This document shows, in pieces, positions 10,219 through 18,109 of a DNA stretch of 64,000 nt; the first letter of the stretch is position 1, and each line of letters begins with the position of its first letter. This stretch comes from Hoeflea_A sp965249925 (GTDB lineage: Bacteria; Pseudomonadota; Alphaproteobacteria; Rhizobiales; Rhizobiaceae). Location of the stretch: the NCBI GenBank assembly GCA_965249925.1, contig OZ252260.1, forward strand, positions 6,696,001-6,760,000, read 5' to 3'. Position numbers and translations under genes: made by a program. The notes below the pieces were generated by a model. That model ran no database searches. It was not told the origin of the DNA and saw only the letters and a program-made list of their open reading frames with translations.

Positions 10219-11466
10219 TCAGTCGAAAACGTGACCGTGCTGGTAGCGTTCATCCTTGCCCGCCGCCTCGGTCAGCGCCGCAACATTCGACTTGGTGAAG
10301 AACCCGTCGAAGTGCTTGCATCTCTCGATATACTCGGTGATGAGCAGGGTATGCGGTGAGTGTTTTGAGAAGATCTGCTTGAGGTCCGGTGAATCCTTGC
10401 ACTCGCCAACGACGTGGGCGAGGAACGGAACGCCCTGGTCGTGCAGGATTCCGACGACATAGTCGACGTTTTTCTGCCCCGTGGCATGGTCGCCGTCCAG
10501 GACTTCAACAGCCATGTGATGAAGGCGCCGGCCGTAATTTCTGACGAAATCTTCCGTGGGCATCGGAAGTCCCTCGAAGGAGTTGACGAAGGATGGTGTA
10601 TTGTTGGCGGTAAACACCTTGGCCGGCGATTGCTTGTCGTCGGAAACCGAAGGACAGCGGGTCACGTTGGTCGACGAGTTCATCTCCGTGATGTTGTAGG
10701 CGCCCCAGAAATAGTAGGGAACCATCGTCAGGAACTCCAGTATGGCATCCTCGCGCTCGCCGGCCAGAATGCGGGTCGCGAAATGGTCATATCCCAGCAT
10801 GAGGTCGAGCAGCCCGTGCTCCTCCGAAAAGGCGACCGCGTTGGCCAGTGTCTTTTGTTCGTCCGCTGTCAATTCGAATTGGTCCCCCAGCCTCAGCGAT
10901 TGCGGATCGCTGAAATCGGCGTTCGAGTAACCGACCCTGTTTCCGGTGAAGTCGGAAACGGCGGTGAACAGAACACCGTCCTGAGTGAAGAGCGGGTTCT
11001 CGGTGTCACCCTTGTATTCAAAGCGGATGTTCTGCGCCTCCAGCGTTTTGCGCAGGGTGTCGGGATCGGAGCAACCGAAGATCTCGCCGATGTACCGGGT
11101 GTTCGGTTTCTCCCGCGCCAATGGGTAAAGTGCGTTGAGACGCTTGATGTAATCTTCAAAATAGGCGGAGTTCGGTTCGATAATCAGGAGGGTGGGAAAT
11201 TCGGGCTTGTTAAGCAGAACATGGTGCTTGTGCGTTTCGCCCTGATAGCTGGAATGATGCCGATAGGGCGTCATACGGTGCAATTCAGCCATCGTGGAGA
11301 TGGCATCGCCGGACTCGACCTGAACGATCGTTGCTTTCATGGTGCCGACAAGATCCTCAACCCCTGATTCCTGTCGGCGCTCGTAAATCTTGCCTCGGTA
11401 CTCCTCGAAAAACGCAGAGTTCTTCTTGTCGCCCTTCGGCGCATAGCCGGCATAGTCGAAAGCCAT
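10219..11466 (-). CDS. 4-hydroxyphenylpyruvate dioxygenase-like VOC family protein
   Basis: A 415-residue protein whose C-terminal half has the layout of HPPD-type vicinal-oxygen-chelate dioxygenases. Candidate 2-His-1-Glu iron ligands are H228 (GYDHFATRI, compare the DHVV motif of HPPD), H317 (LHHMAVEV, compare QHIALKT) and E378 (ITEYIER, compare LEIIQR), followed by FDGFFTKSNVAAL, like the GFGAGNFKAL end of HPPD. The first 200 residues are less familiar, and the chain is longer than usual HPPD. No homogentisate-pathway gene is nearby, so the substrate is open: it may be a 2-oxo acid dioxygenase or a relative with another reaction. The chosen ATG has AGGAG about 8 bases upstream; an upstream extension to 11514 lacks such support. 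It is a single gene, divergent from the HIT gene. Confidence 0.65.
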   Translation of the reverse strand: MAFDYAGYAPKGDKKNSAFFEEYRGKIYERRQESGVEDLVGTMKATIVQVESGDAISTMAELHRMTPYRHHSSYQGETHKHHVLLNKPEFPTLLIIEPNSAYFEDYIKRLNALYPLAREKPNTRYIGEIFGCSDPDTLRKTLEAQNIRFEYKGDTENPLFTQDGVLFTAVSDFTGNRVGYSNADFSDPQSLRLGDQFELTADEQKTLANAVAFSEEHGLLDLMLGYDHFATRILAGEREDAILEFLTMVPYYFWGAYNITEMNSSTNVTRCPSVSDDKQSPAKVFTANNTPSFVNSFEGLPMPTEDFVRNYGRRLHHMAVEVLDGDHATGQKNVDYVVGILHDQGVPFLAHVVGECKDSPDLKQIFSKHSPHTLLITEYIERCKHFDGFFTKSNVAALTEAAGKDERYQHGHVFD

Positions 11467-11674
11467 CTGGTCCGCTCCTTTTGGTGCTAGTCGCAACATG
11501 ATTCTAACATGCACCGCAAATGACTAATATCTCAATCCTACAACGGATCGTTGAACTCGGCTGCGCTGCTTGCCGGCCCGTCTCGATCGTCCATCTGCAC
11601 GCTTGACGGACCGACGCGAACAGGGCAAAGCCCCGAGTGAGCCGCCCCAGCCGATGAGAAGGGATCCTTATGCA

Positions 11675-12103
11675 ATGACTGAACCCTATGACAACGACAA
11701 TGTTTTTGCGAAAATCCTCCGGGGTGACCTGCCCTGCCATCGAATCCATGAAGACGACCATACGCTCGCCATAATGGACATCATGCCGCGCGGCGACGGC
11801 CATTGCCTTGTCCTTCCAAAACGGCAGGCGCGCAACATACTCGATGTCACGGCGGAAGATTTCATGCACGTCATGGCCACGGCAAGGACGGTCTCGAAAG
11901 CCGCCGTCAAGGCCTTTGACGCCGACGGACTGACGATCCAGCAGTTCAATGAAGCGGCCGGCGGTCAGGTGGTTTTCCATCTGCACGTCCACATCATACC
12001 GCGCTTCGATGGGATCAAACTGCGGCCGCACACGGGTGAGATGGCGGATCAACAAGTTTTGAAAGACCATGCCGAAAAAATCCGACAAGCACTTGAAAAT
12101 TAG
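11675..12103 (+). CDS. HIT family protein
   Basis: Predicted small cytoplasmic nucleotide hydrolase or transferase of the histidine-triad superfamily, 142 residues. The hallmark HxHxHxx motif is at H102, H104 and H106 (VVFHLHVHIIPRF), and the N-terminal FAKILRGDLPCHRIHED block matches the HINT/Fhit-like bacterial branch. Family members cleave AMP from phosphoramidates or related nucleotides. The ATG at 11675 is preceded by GAGAAGGGA at good spacing, so it is preferred over the ATG at 11654 or the long upstream frame. It converges with the CBS-domain gene, with a hairpin in between. Confidence 0.9.
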   Translation: MTEPYDNDNVFAKILRGDLPCHRIHEDDHTLAIMDIMPRGDGHCLVLPKRQARNILDVTAEDFMHVMATARTVSKAAVKAFDADGLTIQQFNEAAGGQVVFHLHVHIIPRFDGIKLRPHTGEMADQQVLKDHAEKIRQALEN

Positions 12104-12117
12104 AGATTAAATATCAT

Positions 12118-12147
12118 CGGCAGCGCACGCCGCAGCCCGCGCTGCCG
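12118..12147. terminator. hairpin between convergent HIT and CBS genes
   Basis: A 9-bp perfect stem (CGGCAGCGC at 12118-12126 with GCGCTGCCG at 12139-12147) and a 12-base loop lie in the 61-base gap between convergent genes. On the minus strand it is followed by an A/T-rich stretch (ATGATATTTAATC), so it probably ends the CBS transcript. There is no strong T-run on the plus side. Confidence 0.5.
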
Positions 12148-12164
12148 TCTCGAGGGTTGACCGG

Positions 12165-12593
12165 TCAGCTGGCAATGTAGGCCTTGATTTCCTCAGCCTC
12201 TCGCTCCACTTCCTCGATCCGCGCCCTGACGACGTCACCGATCGAAATCATTCCGCCAATCTTTCCATCGACTTCGACCGGTAAATGACGAAAACGGTTC
12301 TTGGTCATCATCTCCATCAGCTCATTGACGGAGTGGCCTTCGTTGCACACCATGACCTTTGAGGTCATCACAGAAGTCACGGGCTGATCAAGAACCGGTG
12401 CACCTTTCGAGGCGATCGCCCGTACGATGTCGCGTTCCGACAGAATGCCGGAGATCCTTTCGGCCGAGTCGATGACCACTATTGCCCCGATCTTGTGTTT
12501 GGACAACAGCTTTCCGGCATCCGCCACGGAAATGTCCGCAGGCGCAGTCACCACATCGCGTCCCTTCTCGTCCAATATCGCCTTTACCGTCAT
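12165..12593 (-). CDS. tandem CBS domain protein
   Basis: A protein of 142 residues made almost entirely of two CBS motifs (about 8-65 and 75-135), with the usual ILSERDIVRAI and ISIGDVVRARIEE endings. Such stand-alone CBS pairs bind adenosine nucleotides and act as cytoplasmic energy or ligand sensors. The partner here is unknown. The ATG at 12593 follows GAGAGGAGA at 6-7 bases and is preferred over an upstream frame extension to 12617. It is transcribed alone, downstream of the rhomboid gene on the same strand. Confidence 0.9.
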   Translation of the reverse strand: MTVKAILDEKGRDVVTAPADISVADAGKLLSKHKIGAIVVIDSAERISGILSERDIVRAIASKGAPVLDQPVTSVMTSKVMVCNEGHSVNELMEMMTKNRFRHLPVEVDGKIGGMISIGDVVRARIEEVEREAEEIKAYIAS

Positions 12594-12718
12594 ACCATTC
12601 TCCTCTCGTTGGAGCACGGTTACCGCACCGGAAGCCGACAGCCGTGCTCCGCGGAGCTATGGTGCGCGCAGTCCGGGCGAATTGCAAGCACGACGAGCGC
12701 CCACAAAATAACACTATG

Positions 12719-13462
12719 CTAACGATGGACCGGCTGTGGATCGAACAGGGCAAAGGCCAGGAAACCGAAAAGAAAGCCGCCCATATGGGCTTCCCAGGCG
12801 ACGCGCGCAGCGTCACCGGCACCCGCCGAAAACCCGAATGCGGTCAATGCGTTGATGCCAAACCAGATCGCCACATAGACAAGCACGGTCCGGTTGTTCA
12901 GTGCTTCGGGTATTGTATTGCGCGGTTGCAGGTGAGCGCTGAGGCGGTTGAAGCCTCCTTCGCGCGGAAACGCAAAACGGGCGGCAGCCCCCATCAATGC
13001 CGAGACCACTCCTGACGCGCCGATCATAGGAAGGTAGCTTTGCTGATGCAGCAGCCAGTAGGCAGCTGCCGAAACGACAGCGGATACAACCCAGAATACG
13101 ATGAAACGCGTCGGGCCGATGCGACGTGCAACGGCAGCCCCGAAGGCGACAAGCCAGAGCGAGTTGACGATCAAATGGCCGTAGCCGCCATGCAGGAGCG
13201 AATAGGTGACCGGAGACCACAGCCAGGCCAAACCCTGATCATCCACGCCCACCGCATACCGAACCGGTATGAAACCGCCCTGAGCCAGCACCCACCAATT
13301 CTGCATCGGTGAAAGCACCGTGTCGCGAGCGATCTGCAACAACCACATGATCGCCAGCATCACCGTAACCACGGTCGGGACATTGAACATCGGCTCGCCT
13401 CGCGGCGGCCGACCACCAAAAGGTCGTCGATCGGATTCCCGGGGTAAGCGCTCGTAACTCAT
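12719..13462 (-). CDS. rhomboid family intramembrane serine protease
   Basis: A 247-residue polytopic membrane protein with six or so predicted membrane segments. The catalytic serine lies in GASG at S150 and the partner histidine is H226 in AHMGGFLFG. The conserved HGGYGHLIVN block (H91, H96, N100) supplies the oxyanion region. These enzymes cleave transmembrane helices of membrane proteins. The N-terminal 25 residues are basic and cytoplasmic. The substrate is unknown, and the neighbours (CBS, PilZ) give no hint. Confidence 0.92.
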   Translation of the reverse strand: MSYERLPRESDRRPFGGRPPRGEPMFNVPTVVTVMLAIMWLLQIARDTVLSPMQNWWVLAQGGFIPVRYAVGVDDQGLAWLWSPVTYSLLHGGYGHLIVNSLWLVAFGAAVARRIGPTRFIVFWVVSAVVSAAAYWLLHQQSYLPMIGASGVVSALMGAAARFAFPREGGFNRLSAHLQPRNTIPEALNNRTVLVYVAIWFGINALTAFGFSAGAGDAARVAWEAHMGGFLFGFLAFALFDPQPVHR

Positions 13463-13828
13463 GCAAACGGCCTAGCATTTTCTCCACGCTCACAGTCAAG
13501 AAAACAATCCGCGCACAGAAAAAACCGCCTGGCAGGAATGCCAGACGGTTACGGTCGGACCCCACCGGTCCCGAAATGAATGCTGAAGTGCAAGGTCTTC
13601 TGACTTACCAAACCTGATGCCACAGGCGTTCATCTGTAACAACGTCAATTCTTTGTTAACCTTAATTGCACCTGGCCGCGGCGACCCGCAATCTAAGAGC
13701 TATGCGGTTTGGTCGTGCTCAATCAAAGGAAGTAAAACCCGGCCGCTTCAATGCAGACTAATGATTACCGGTTGTTAACCGACAATGATTATTTTGAAGA
13801 ACGTCGGTAACGGTGGAACGAACTCGCC
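13463..13828. other. 366-base intergenic region between divergent rhomboid and PilZ genes
   Basis: This contains the promoters of two divergent genes plus an intrinsic terminator on the minus strand (13519-13548) that no annotated gene uses. A second short stem, GGACC/GGTCC, lies near 13556-13572. GGTTGTTAACC-type dyad symmetry is seen at about 13769-13780. A minus-strand small RNA ending at 13519 is possible. No protein gene was recognised. Confidence 0.5.
13519..13548 (-). terminator. orphan intrinsic terminator, minus strand
   Basis: Read on the minus strand, a 10-base stem (CCGTCTGGCA with TGCCAGGCGG, one internal mismatch or wobble, TTCC loop) is followed at once by six T residues. It lies about 57 bases upstream of the rhomboid start, and no gene on the minus strand ends in front of it, since the PilZ gene is on the other strand. 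It may end a small RNA begun within 13560-13750. Confidence 0.7.
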
Positions 13829-14440
13829 ATGAAGATTGCAAAAAAACAGGCGCCAAAGGTTCATGAAGACTCGACCGAGGATGCCGCTTTTCAGAACGTG
13901 GTCGTCAACTTGCATGGCCGCTTGATGTGCGCAGACTTTAACGAATACGAGTGTATTGCGGTCGAAATGTCTCCAGGCGAAGTGCATTTCAAGTGTGGGG
14001 CTTTGCCGCGCATCAAGGAACGCATCGTATCCTACATCGATCACATCGGTCGCATAGAAGGCCGGGTCAAGAAACTCAACGGCAATGGTTTCGTTATCAC
14101 TGTTAATGCCACTGAGCGCAAAAGACAGAAACTGGCGGCACAACTGACATGGTTTGCCAACAAAAACGAACTCGGCCTGCCGGAGGACCGGCGCCACGAA
14201 CGCATCGTTCCGCGCAACCCGAACGGCGAGATCCGCCTGCCGGACGGCGATACCTATCCGTGTCGTATCGTCGATCTGTCCATGTCGGGCGCCGCACTCG
14301 AACTTGAAGCACGTCCGGATCTTGGCACGCAAGTGATTCTTGGCAGTATGCGTGCCCGGGTTGTACGCCACTTCGACGACGGCATCGCCATCGAATTTGC
14401 CACCATTCAGCCGCCCGAGTCACTTGAACACTACATCTGA
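13829..14440 (+). CDS. tandem PilZ domain protein
   Basis: A 203-residue cytoplasmic protein with two PilZ-like folds. The C-terminal copy has the c-di-GMP signature: RRHER at 121-125 (RxxxR) and DLSMSG at 149-154 (DxSxxG). The N-terminal copy (about 20-95) keeps the strand pattern (VEMSPGEVHFKC, RIVSYIDHIGRIEGRV) but lacks an obvious RxxxR, so it is probably a degenerate, non-binding copy. Such proteins transduce c-di-GMP levels to motility or envelope functions. It is a single gene, with no flagellar or cellulose genes nearby. Confidence 0.9.
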   Translation: MKIAKKQAPKVHEDSTEDAAFQNVVVNLHGRLMCADFNEYECIAVEMSPGEVHFKCGALPRIKERIVSYIDHIGRIEGRVKKLNGNGFVITVNATERKRQKLAAQLTWFANKNELGLPEDRRHERIVPRNPNGEIRLPDGDTYPCRIVDLSMSGAALELEARPDLGTQVILGSMRARVVRHFDDGIAIEFATIQPPESLEHYI

Positions 14441-14504
14441 CGGTTCTGTCAAAAAACCGAACTGAGCCTCTCGGTGACGGCACTTGGCTGGCTGCAATCA
14501 TCCA

Positions 14505-15764
14505 TCACGTTAGTCCACGGGAGGCCTTGGCGATTGCTGACTCGGTGATCTCGAGATCCGCATCTGTCAGCGCGAGACAAGGGTAGGTTTTTCCCGGTGC
14601 CTTGAAAACCGCATGGCGACGTAAGGCATTGTTGAAGACCGTGTTTTTGGTGGCATCAGCCTGCAGCACATCCCGGTAATCGCGAATCGGACGATCACTG
14701 AAGACGATATCGAAAAGGGTCGGGTCCCCGACGATCTGATGGGGCTGTCCGGCATCGCTTAGATGCCGCGACAGCATGTCCATGATGCTGTGCCCGAACG
14801 CACGCAGTTTTTCATATTGGCCCGGTCGCCGCAGAATCTCCAGCGTTTTCAAGCCGGCGACCGATGCAACTGGATTGCCGGACAGCGTACCGACCTGCAT
14901 AAGAAAGCCTTCGGAACCGACCCTACCAATATCGAAATGAGCCATGATGTCGGAGGAGGCCGTGATGGCGGCCAGTGGGAAGCCTCCGCCAATCACCTTA
15001 CCCAGTGTGCAGATATCCGGGGTGACCCCGTAAAGCTCCTGGGCACCGCCATAGGCAATGCGAAAGCCTGTCACGATTTCGTCGAAAATCAGCAGAATGC
15101 CATTCTGGCTGCATTCGGCACGAAGCGCTTCCAGAAACCCAGGTTCCGGCGGCACGATCCGCTGCAACGGCTCGACAATGATGCCGGCAATGCCGTCTCC
15201 GTGCTCGGCGATCAGTGACTTGAGGAACGCAATATCGTTGAATGGCGCAACCAGGATGTCGTCGCGCACGGCCTGCGGAATGCCGGCCGAATCGGGAACC
15301 GGGAGCGGGAAATTGCGCAATTGTCTCGGAGCCAGACTCATCTGGGCCTCGGCCGACATGCCGTGATAACCGCCCTCGAATTTGACGATCTTGTCGCGCC
15401 CGGTATACGCCCGCGCCAGACGCATCGCATACATATCGGCTTCGCCACCGGTGCTGACAAAACGCACCTGCTCCGCACAAGCCATGGCACGGCAGATCTC
15501 CTCGGCCAGCTCGATCGCCGCACTGTTGTTGGCGAAAAATGTCATCCCCCTGGCGATCTGCTCCCGGACCGCTTCGAGCACCTCCGGATGCCCGTGCCCG
15601 ACAAGCATTGGACCAGATCCGATCAGGTAATCGACATATTCGTTGCCATCCTCGTCCCAAACCCGCGCACCGCGGCCTTCGCGGATGATGACACCTGGGT
15701 CGAAGTTGCCGAACCCCCCGGCCGGCAATACCGCGTGTGCGCGATCAATCCACTCTTTTTGCAT
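14505..15764 (-). CDS. class III PLP-dependent aminotransferase (glutamate-1-semialdehyde aminomutase-like)
   Basis: A 419-residue fold-type I enzyme. The PLP lysine is K256 in CTLGKVIGGGFPLAA, and the aspartate that contacts the pyridine nitrogen is D228 in IFDEIVTGFR. STGGEADMYAMRLARAYTG matches the GSA aminomutase-like branch of class III, which in catabolic clusters often acts as an aminotransferase or amino-mutase on amino acids rather than in haem synthesis. It is the last gene of the minus-strand arm of the RpiR-linked cluster, 129 bases after the enolase-superfamily pair. It may therefore process an amino acid released after demethylation, but the true substrate is not visible. Confidence 0.85.
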   Translation of the reverse strand: MQKEWIDRAHAVLPAGGFGNFDPGVIIREGRGARVWDEDGNEYVDYLIGSGPMLVGHGHPEVLEAVREQIARGMTFFANNSAAIELAEEICRAMACAEQVRFVSTGGEADMYAMRLARAYTGRDKIVKFEGGYHGMSAEAQMSLAPRQLRNFPLPVPDSAGIPQAVRDDILVAPFNDIAFLKSLIAEHGDGIAGIIVEPLQRIVPPEPGFLEALRAECSQNGILLIFDEIVTGFRIAYGGAQELYGVTPDICTLGKVIGGGFPLAAITASSDIMAHFDIGRVGSEGFLMQVGTLSGNPVASVAGLKTLEILRRPGQYEKLRAFGHSIMDMLSRHLSDAGQPHQIVGDPTLFDIVFSDRPIRDYRDVLQADATKNTVFNNALRRHAVFKAPGKTYPCLALTDADLEITESAIAKASRGLT

Positions 15765-15893
15765 GATCCAACATCCTTAGCCGATAACCCTGGGCAGCCG
15801 TGCCCGACCCCTCATCGAGACGATACCGTGTCCTTGCTGTTGCCGTACAGGGTGACGATTCCCTCCATTTCCCTCTTCACCCGCCACACAACA

Positions 15894-17000
15894 TCAGGCG
15901 TAGGTCGCAACCGGTTCACCCAAAACATCAATCTCCGGCACGACACCCAGACCCGGTGTTTCGGGCGGTGCAGCAAATCCGTCTTCGTTGCGCGCGCCCT
16001 GACCAGGCAGCGGATCGGTGGCCAGATGGGCATGACACAACCAACTGGCCAATCGGTATTGAGCCGGAACGGAGCTGGCCAGATGGATCGCCGCGGTATC
16101 GGCAAGCACGGTTCCGCCGACATCCTCGATATGCATCTGCCAGCCGACCGCTTCGCCAAAAGCACACACCTGCCTGGATCTGGTTAGCCCGCCCAGGCGG
16201 CCCGGTTTGATCTTGACGCCCTCGCAGGCACCAGACTTCCAGGCATCGAGATGATCCTGAAAGTCCCGCATGCACTCATCCAACATGATCGGGTTGTCGA
16301 CACGTGAAGCCACATGGGCGCACTGATCGAGGGTCTCGCACGGTTGTTCGATCCAGCTGCGCCAGCGGACCGAATTGAGCACCTCAACGGCTGTCGCCGG
16401 CGTCCATGCCCGATTGATGTCGAAGGTCACCATTTCACCCCGTGGAAGCGCTTCGGAGATCGCTTCGATCCGATCAATATCCGCGTCGACGCTGTCACCG
16501 CCGATTTTGGCTGAATGGGCTCTGTAACCTGCGGCGCTCGCCCGCCGGATCGATGCGATCATCGCCTCCGGTGTACCCGTCGATATGGAGGAATTGACCG
16601 CCACCGGTTGACGTTCTCCACCACCCAGAAGCTTCCAAAGCGGCAGTCCGGCGCGCTGAGCAAGGATATCCCAGCAGGCGATGTCGAGCGCCGATTTGGC
16701 GTCCCGATGGCCCGGCAGCGTGACATCCATGAGCCGACAAATCGCTTCAGGCGCACAGGGGTCTTGTCCCAACAGAGCCGGCGCCAGCAGCATCAAAGCC
16801 GCCCGCAGGCCGGAACCGTGGGCCGGCAAATAGGAGTGGCCCCAGGGGCATCCTTCCCCCCAGCCGAACAGTCCTTCATCCGTGTCGATACGTAGCAGTG
16901 TGGAATCGAGCCGCTCGAACACGAGCCGGCCGCCGGAAAGGCGATAGGGTTCGATGAGCGGCAGATCAAGCCGCCAGACCGTGACGCGCGATATCCTCAT
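15894..17000 (-). CDS. mandelate racemase/muconate lactonizing enzyme family protein, copy 1
   Basis: A 368-residue enolase-superfamily protein with an N-terminal capping domain (1-125) and a (beta/alpha)7-beta barrel. Candidate active-site residues are K165 (SAKIGG), metal ligands D194, E219 (EQPC) and D241 (LDE), and K265 (VKIKPG). The Lys pair on opposite faces is what 1,1-proton transfer or syn-dehydration needs. The pattern is that of the group containing 4R-hydroxyproline betaine 2-epimerase (HpbD) and cis-3-hydroxy-L-proline dehydratase. Its start overlaps the stop of a second, related gene by 4 bases. The second residue of the KxK motif is Ser-Ala-Lys here, so the reaction may differ from that of copy 2. 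Confidence 0.85.
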   Translation of the reverse strand: MRISRVTVWRLDLPLIEPYRLSGGRLVFERLDSTLLRIDTDEGLFGWGEGCPWGHSYLPAHGSGLRAALMLLAPALLGQDPCAPEAICRLMDVTLPGHRDAKSALDIACWDILAQRAGLPLWKLLGGGERQPVAVNSSISTGTPEAMIASIRRASAAGYRAHSAKIGGDSVDADIDRIEAISEALPRGEMVTFDINRAWTPATAVEVLNSVRWRSWIEQPCETLDQCAHVASRVDNPIMLDECMRDFQDHLDAWKSGACEGVKIKPGRLGGLTRSRQVCAFGEAVGWQMHIEDVGGTVLADTAAIHLASSVPAQYRLASWLCHAHLATDPLPGQGARNEDGFAAPPETPGLGVVPEIDVLGEPVATYA

Positions 17001-18109
17001 GGAGTGTTGCCATATTGGGCGATCGGGTCGCCCAGGCTAGCGAAATCCGGTTCAACGCCAAGCCCCGGTACGTCGGGCGCAAACAGCCGTCCGTCTCGAA
17101 CAGCCGGTCCGGGCCTTCCGGTCGAGCGGCTGTTGTAGTTGTGCAGGTCCGTCGCGTTGACAAGATACTCGGACGGCGTCGAGGCTGCGAAATGGGCGAC
17201 CGCCGCAGTTGCGATTTCTCCGCCCCAGGTATCCTCGGCGACGACCGGAATACGGTTTTCGATTAAATAATCGCGGATTTTTCGAGATTTGGTCAGTCCG
17301 CCTTGCTTAGACACTTTCAGACAAACGATATCGGCACCGTAATCCTCAACCACACGATGTGCCATCCGCATGTCGGTGATGCACTCATCGAGTTTCATCG
17401 GCAGGTCAACCTTCCGCCGAACCTGCTGGCACTCTTCATAGGTGCGGCAGGGTTGCTCGAAGATATAGTCAAGATCCTGGGTGGCGCGCCCCACTCGGAT
17501 CGCATGATCGACACGCCATCCCTGATTGGCATCGGCCATCACCGTCTCGCCGTCTTTCACAAGGGGCACAACGGCCCGGATGCGCTCGATGTCGGCCGCC
17601 CAGTCGGCACCGACTTTGATCTGGAACTGCCGGTATCCGGCTCGCCGGTGTATATTCAGTTCCGCAACTGTTTCATCCAACGGTCTCTGTGGCACCACCC
17701 GATACATCGGCGCGCCGTCAACAAGCTTGCCACCCACCAGCAACCACACGGGTTGCCCAACAGCCTTGCCCAGTATGTCCCAACAGGCGACGTCGACCGG
17801 AGACTTGGCGTAACCATGACCGCGCAGGACCGAATCCATCAAGCATTCGATCCGTGTCAGCTGCCGTGGATCCATGCCCAACAGGCTTGGCGCCAGCAAC
17901 CGCATTGCGGCCGCCACACCTTCCGAATGGGCTTCCATGTAGTTCTCGCCGCAGGGACAAAACTCACCGCAGCCGGAAACGCCGGCGTCGGTATCGAGAA
18001 CGACGACCGAGCTCATGGCGGTCCTGATCGCGTTCCCCGCCCCCCAGGCATAGACACCGTCGCGATACGGTAGCGGCGTCATGTAAACCCGGATGCGGGT
18101 GATCTTCAT
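16997..18109 (-). CDS. mandelate racemase/muconate lactonizing enzyme family protein, copy 2 (HpbD-like)
   Basis: A 370-residue enolase-superfamily protein. Candidate residues are K165 (FQIKVG), metal ligands D193 (MADANQGW), E219 (EQPC) and D241 (KLDE), and K265 (LKVSKQGG). This layout and spacing fit 4R-hydroxyproline betaine 2-epimerase and cis-3-hydroxy-L-proline dehydratase, which epimerise or dehydrate cyclic imino acids. It aligns without large gaps to copy 1, which suggests an ancient tandem duplication. It overlaps the MDR gene upstream and copy 1 downstream by 4 bases each, so it is translationally coupled. The context (FAD demethylase, Rieske oxygenase) favours a betaine or N-methyl amino-acid substrate. 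Confidence 0.87.
   Translation of the reverse strand: MKITRIRVYMTPLPYRDGVYAWGAGNAIRTAMSSVVVLDTDAGVSGCGEFCPCGENYMEAHSEGVAAAMRLLAPSLLGMDPRQLTRIECLMDSVLRGHGYAKSPVDVACWDILGKAVGQPVWLLVGGKLVDGAPMYRVVPQRPLDETVAELNIHRRAGYRQFQIKVGADWAADIERIRAVVPLVKDGETVMADANQGWRVDHAIRVGRATQDLDYIFEQPCRTYEECQQVRRKVDLPMKLDECITDMRMAHRVVEDYGADIVCLKVSKQGGLTKSRKIRDYLIENRIPVVAEDTWGGEIATAAVAHFAASTPSEYLVNATDLHNYNSRSTGRPGPAVRDGRLFAPDVPGLGVEPDFASLGDPIAQYGNTP

Noticed and set aside
10219..11466. Classical 4-hydroxyphenylpyruvate dioxygenase (hpd)
   Set aside because: The protein is longer, the N-terminal half differs and no homogentisate-pathway genes are nearby.
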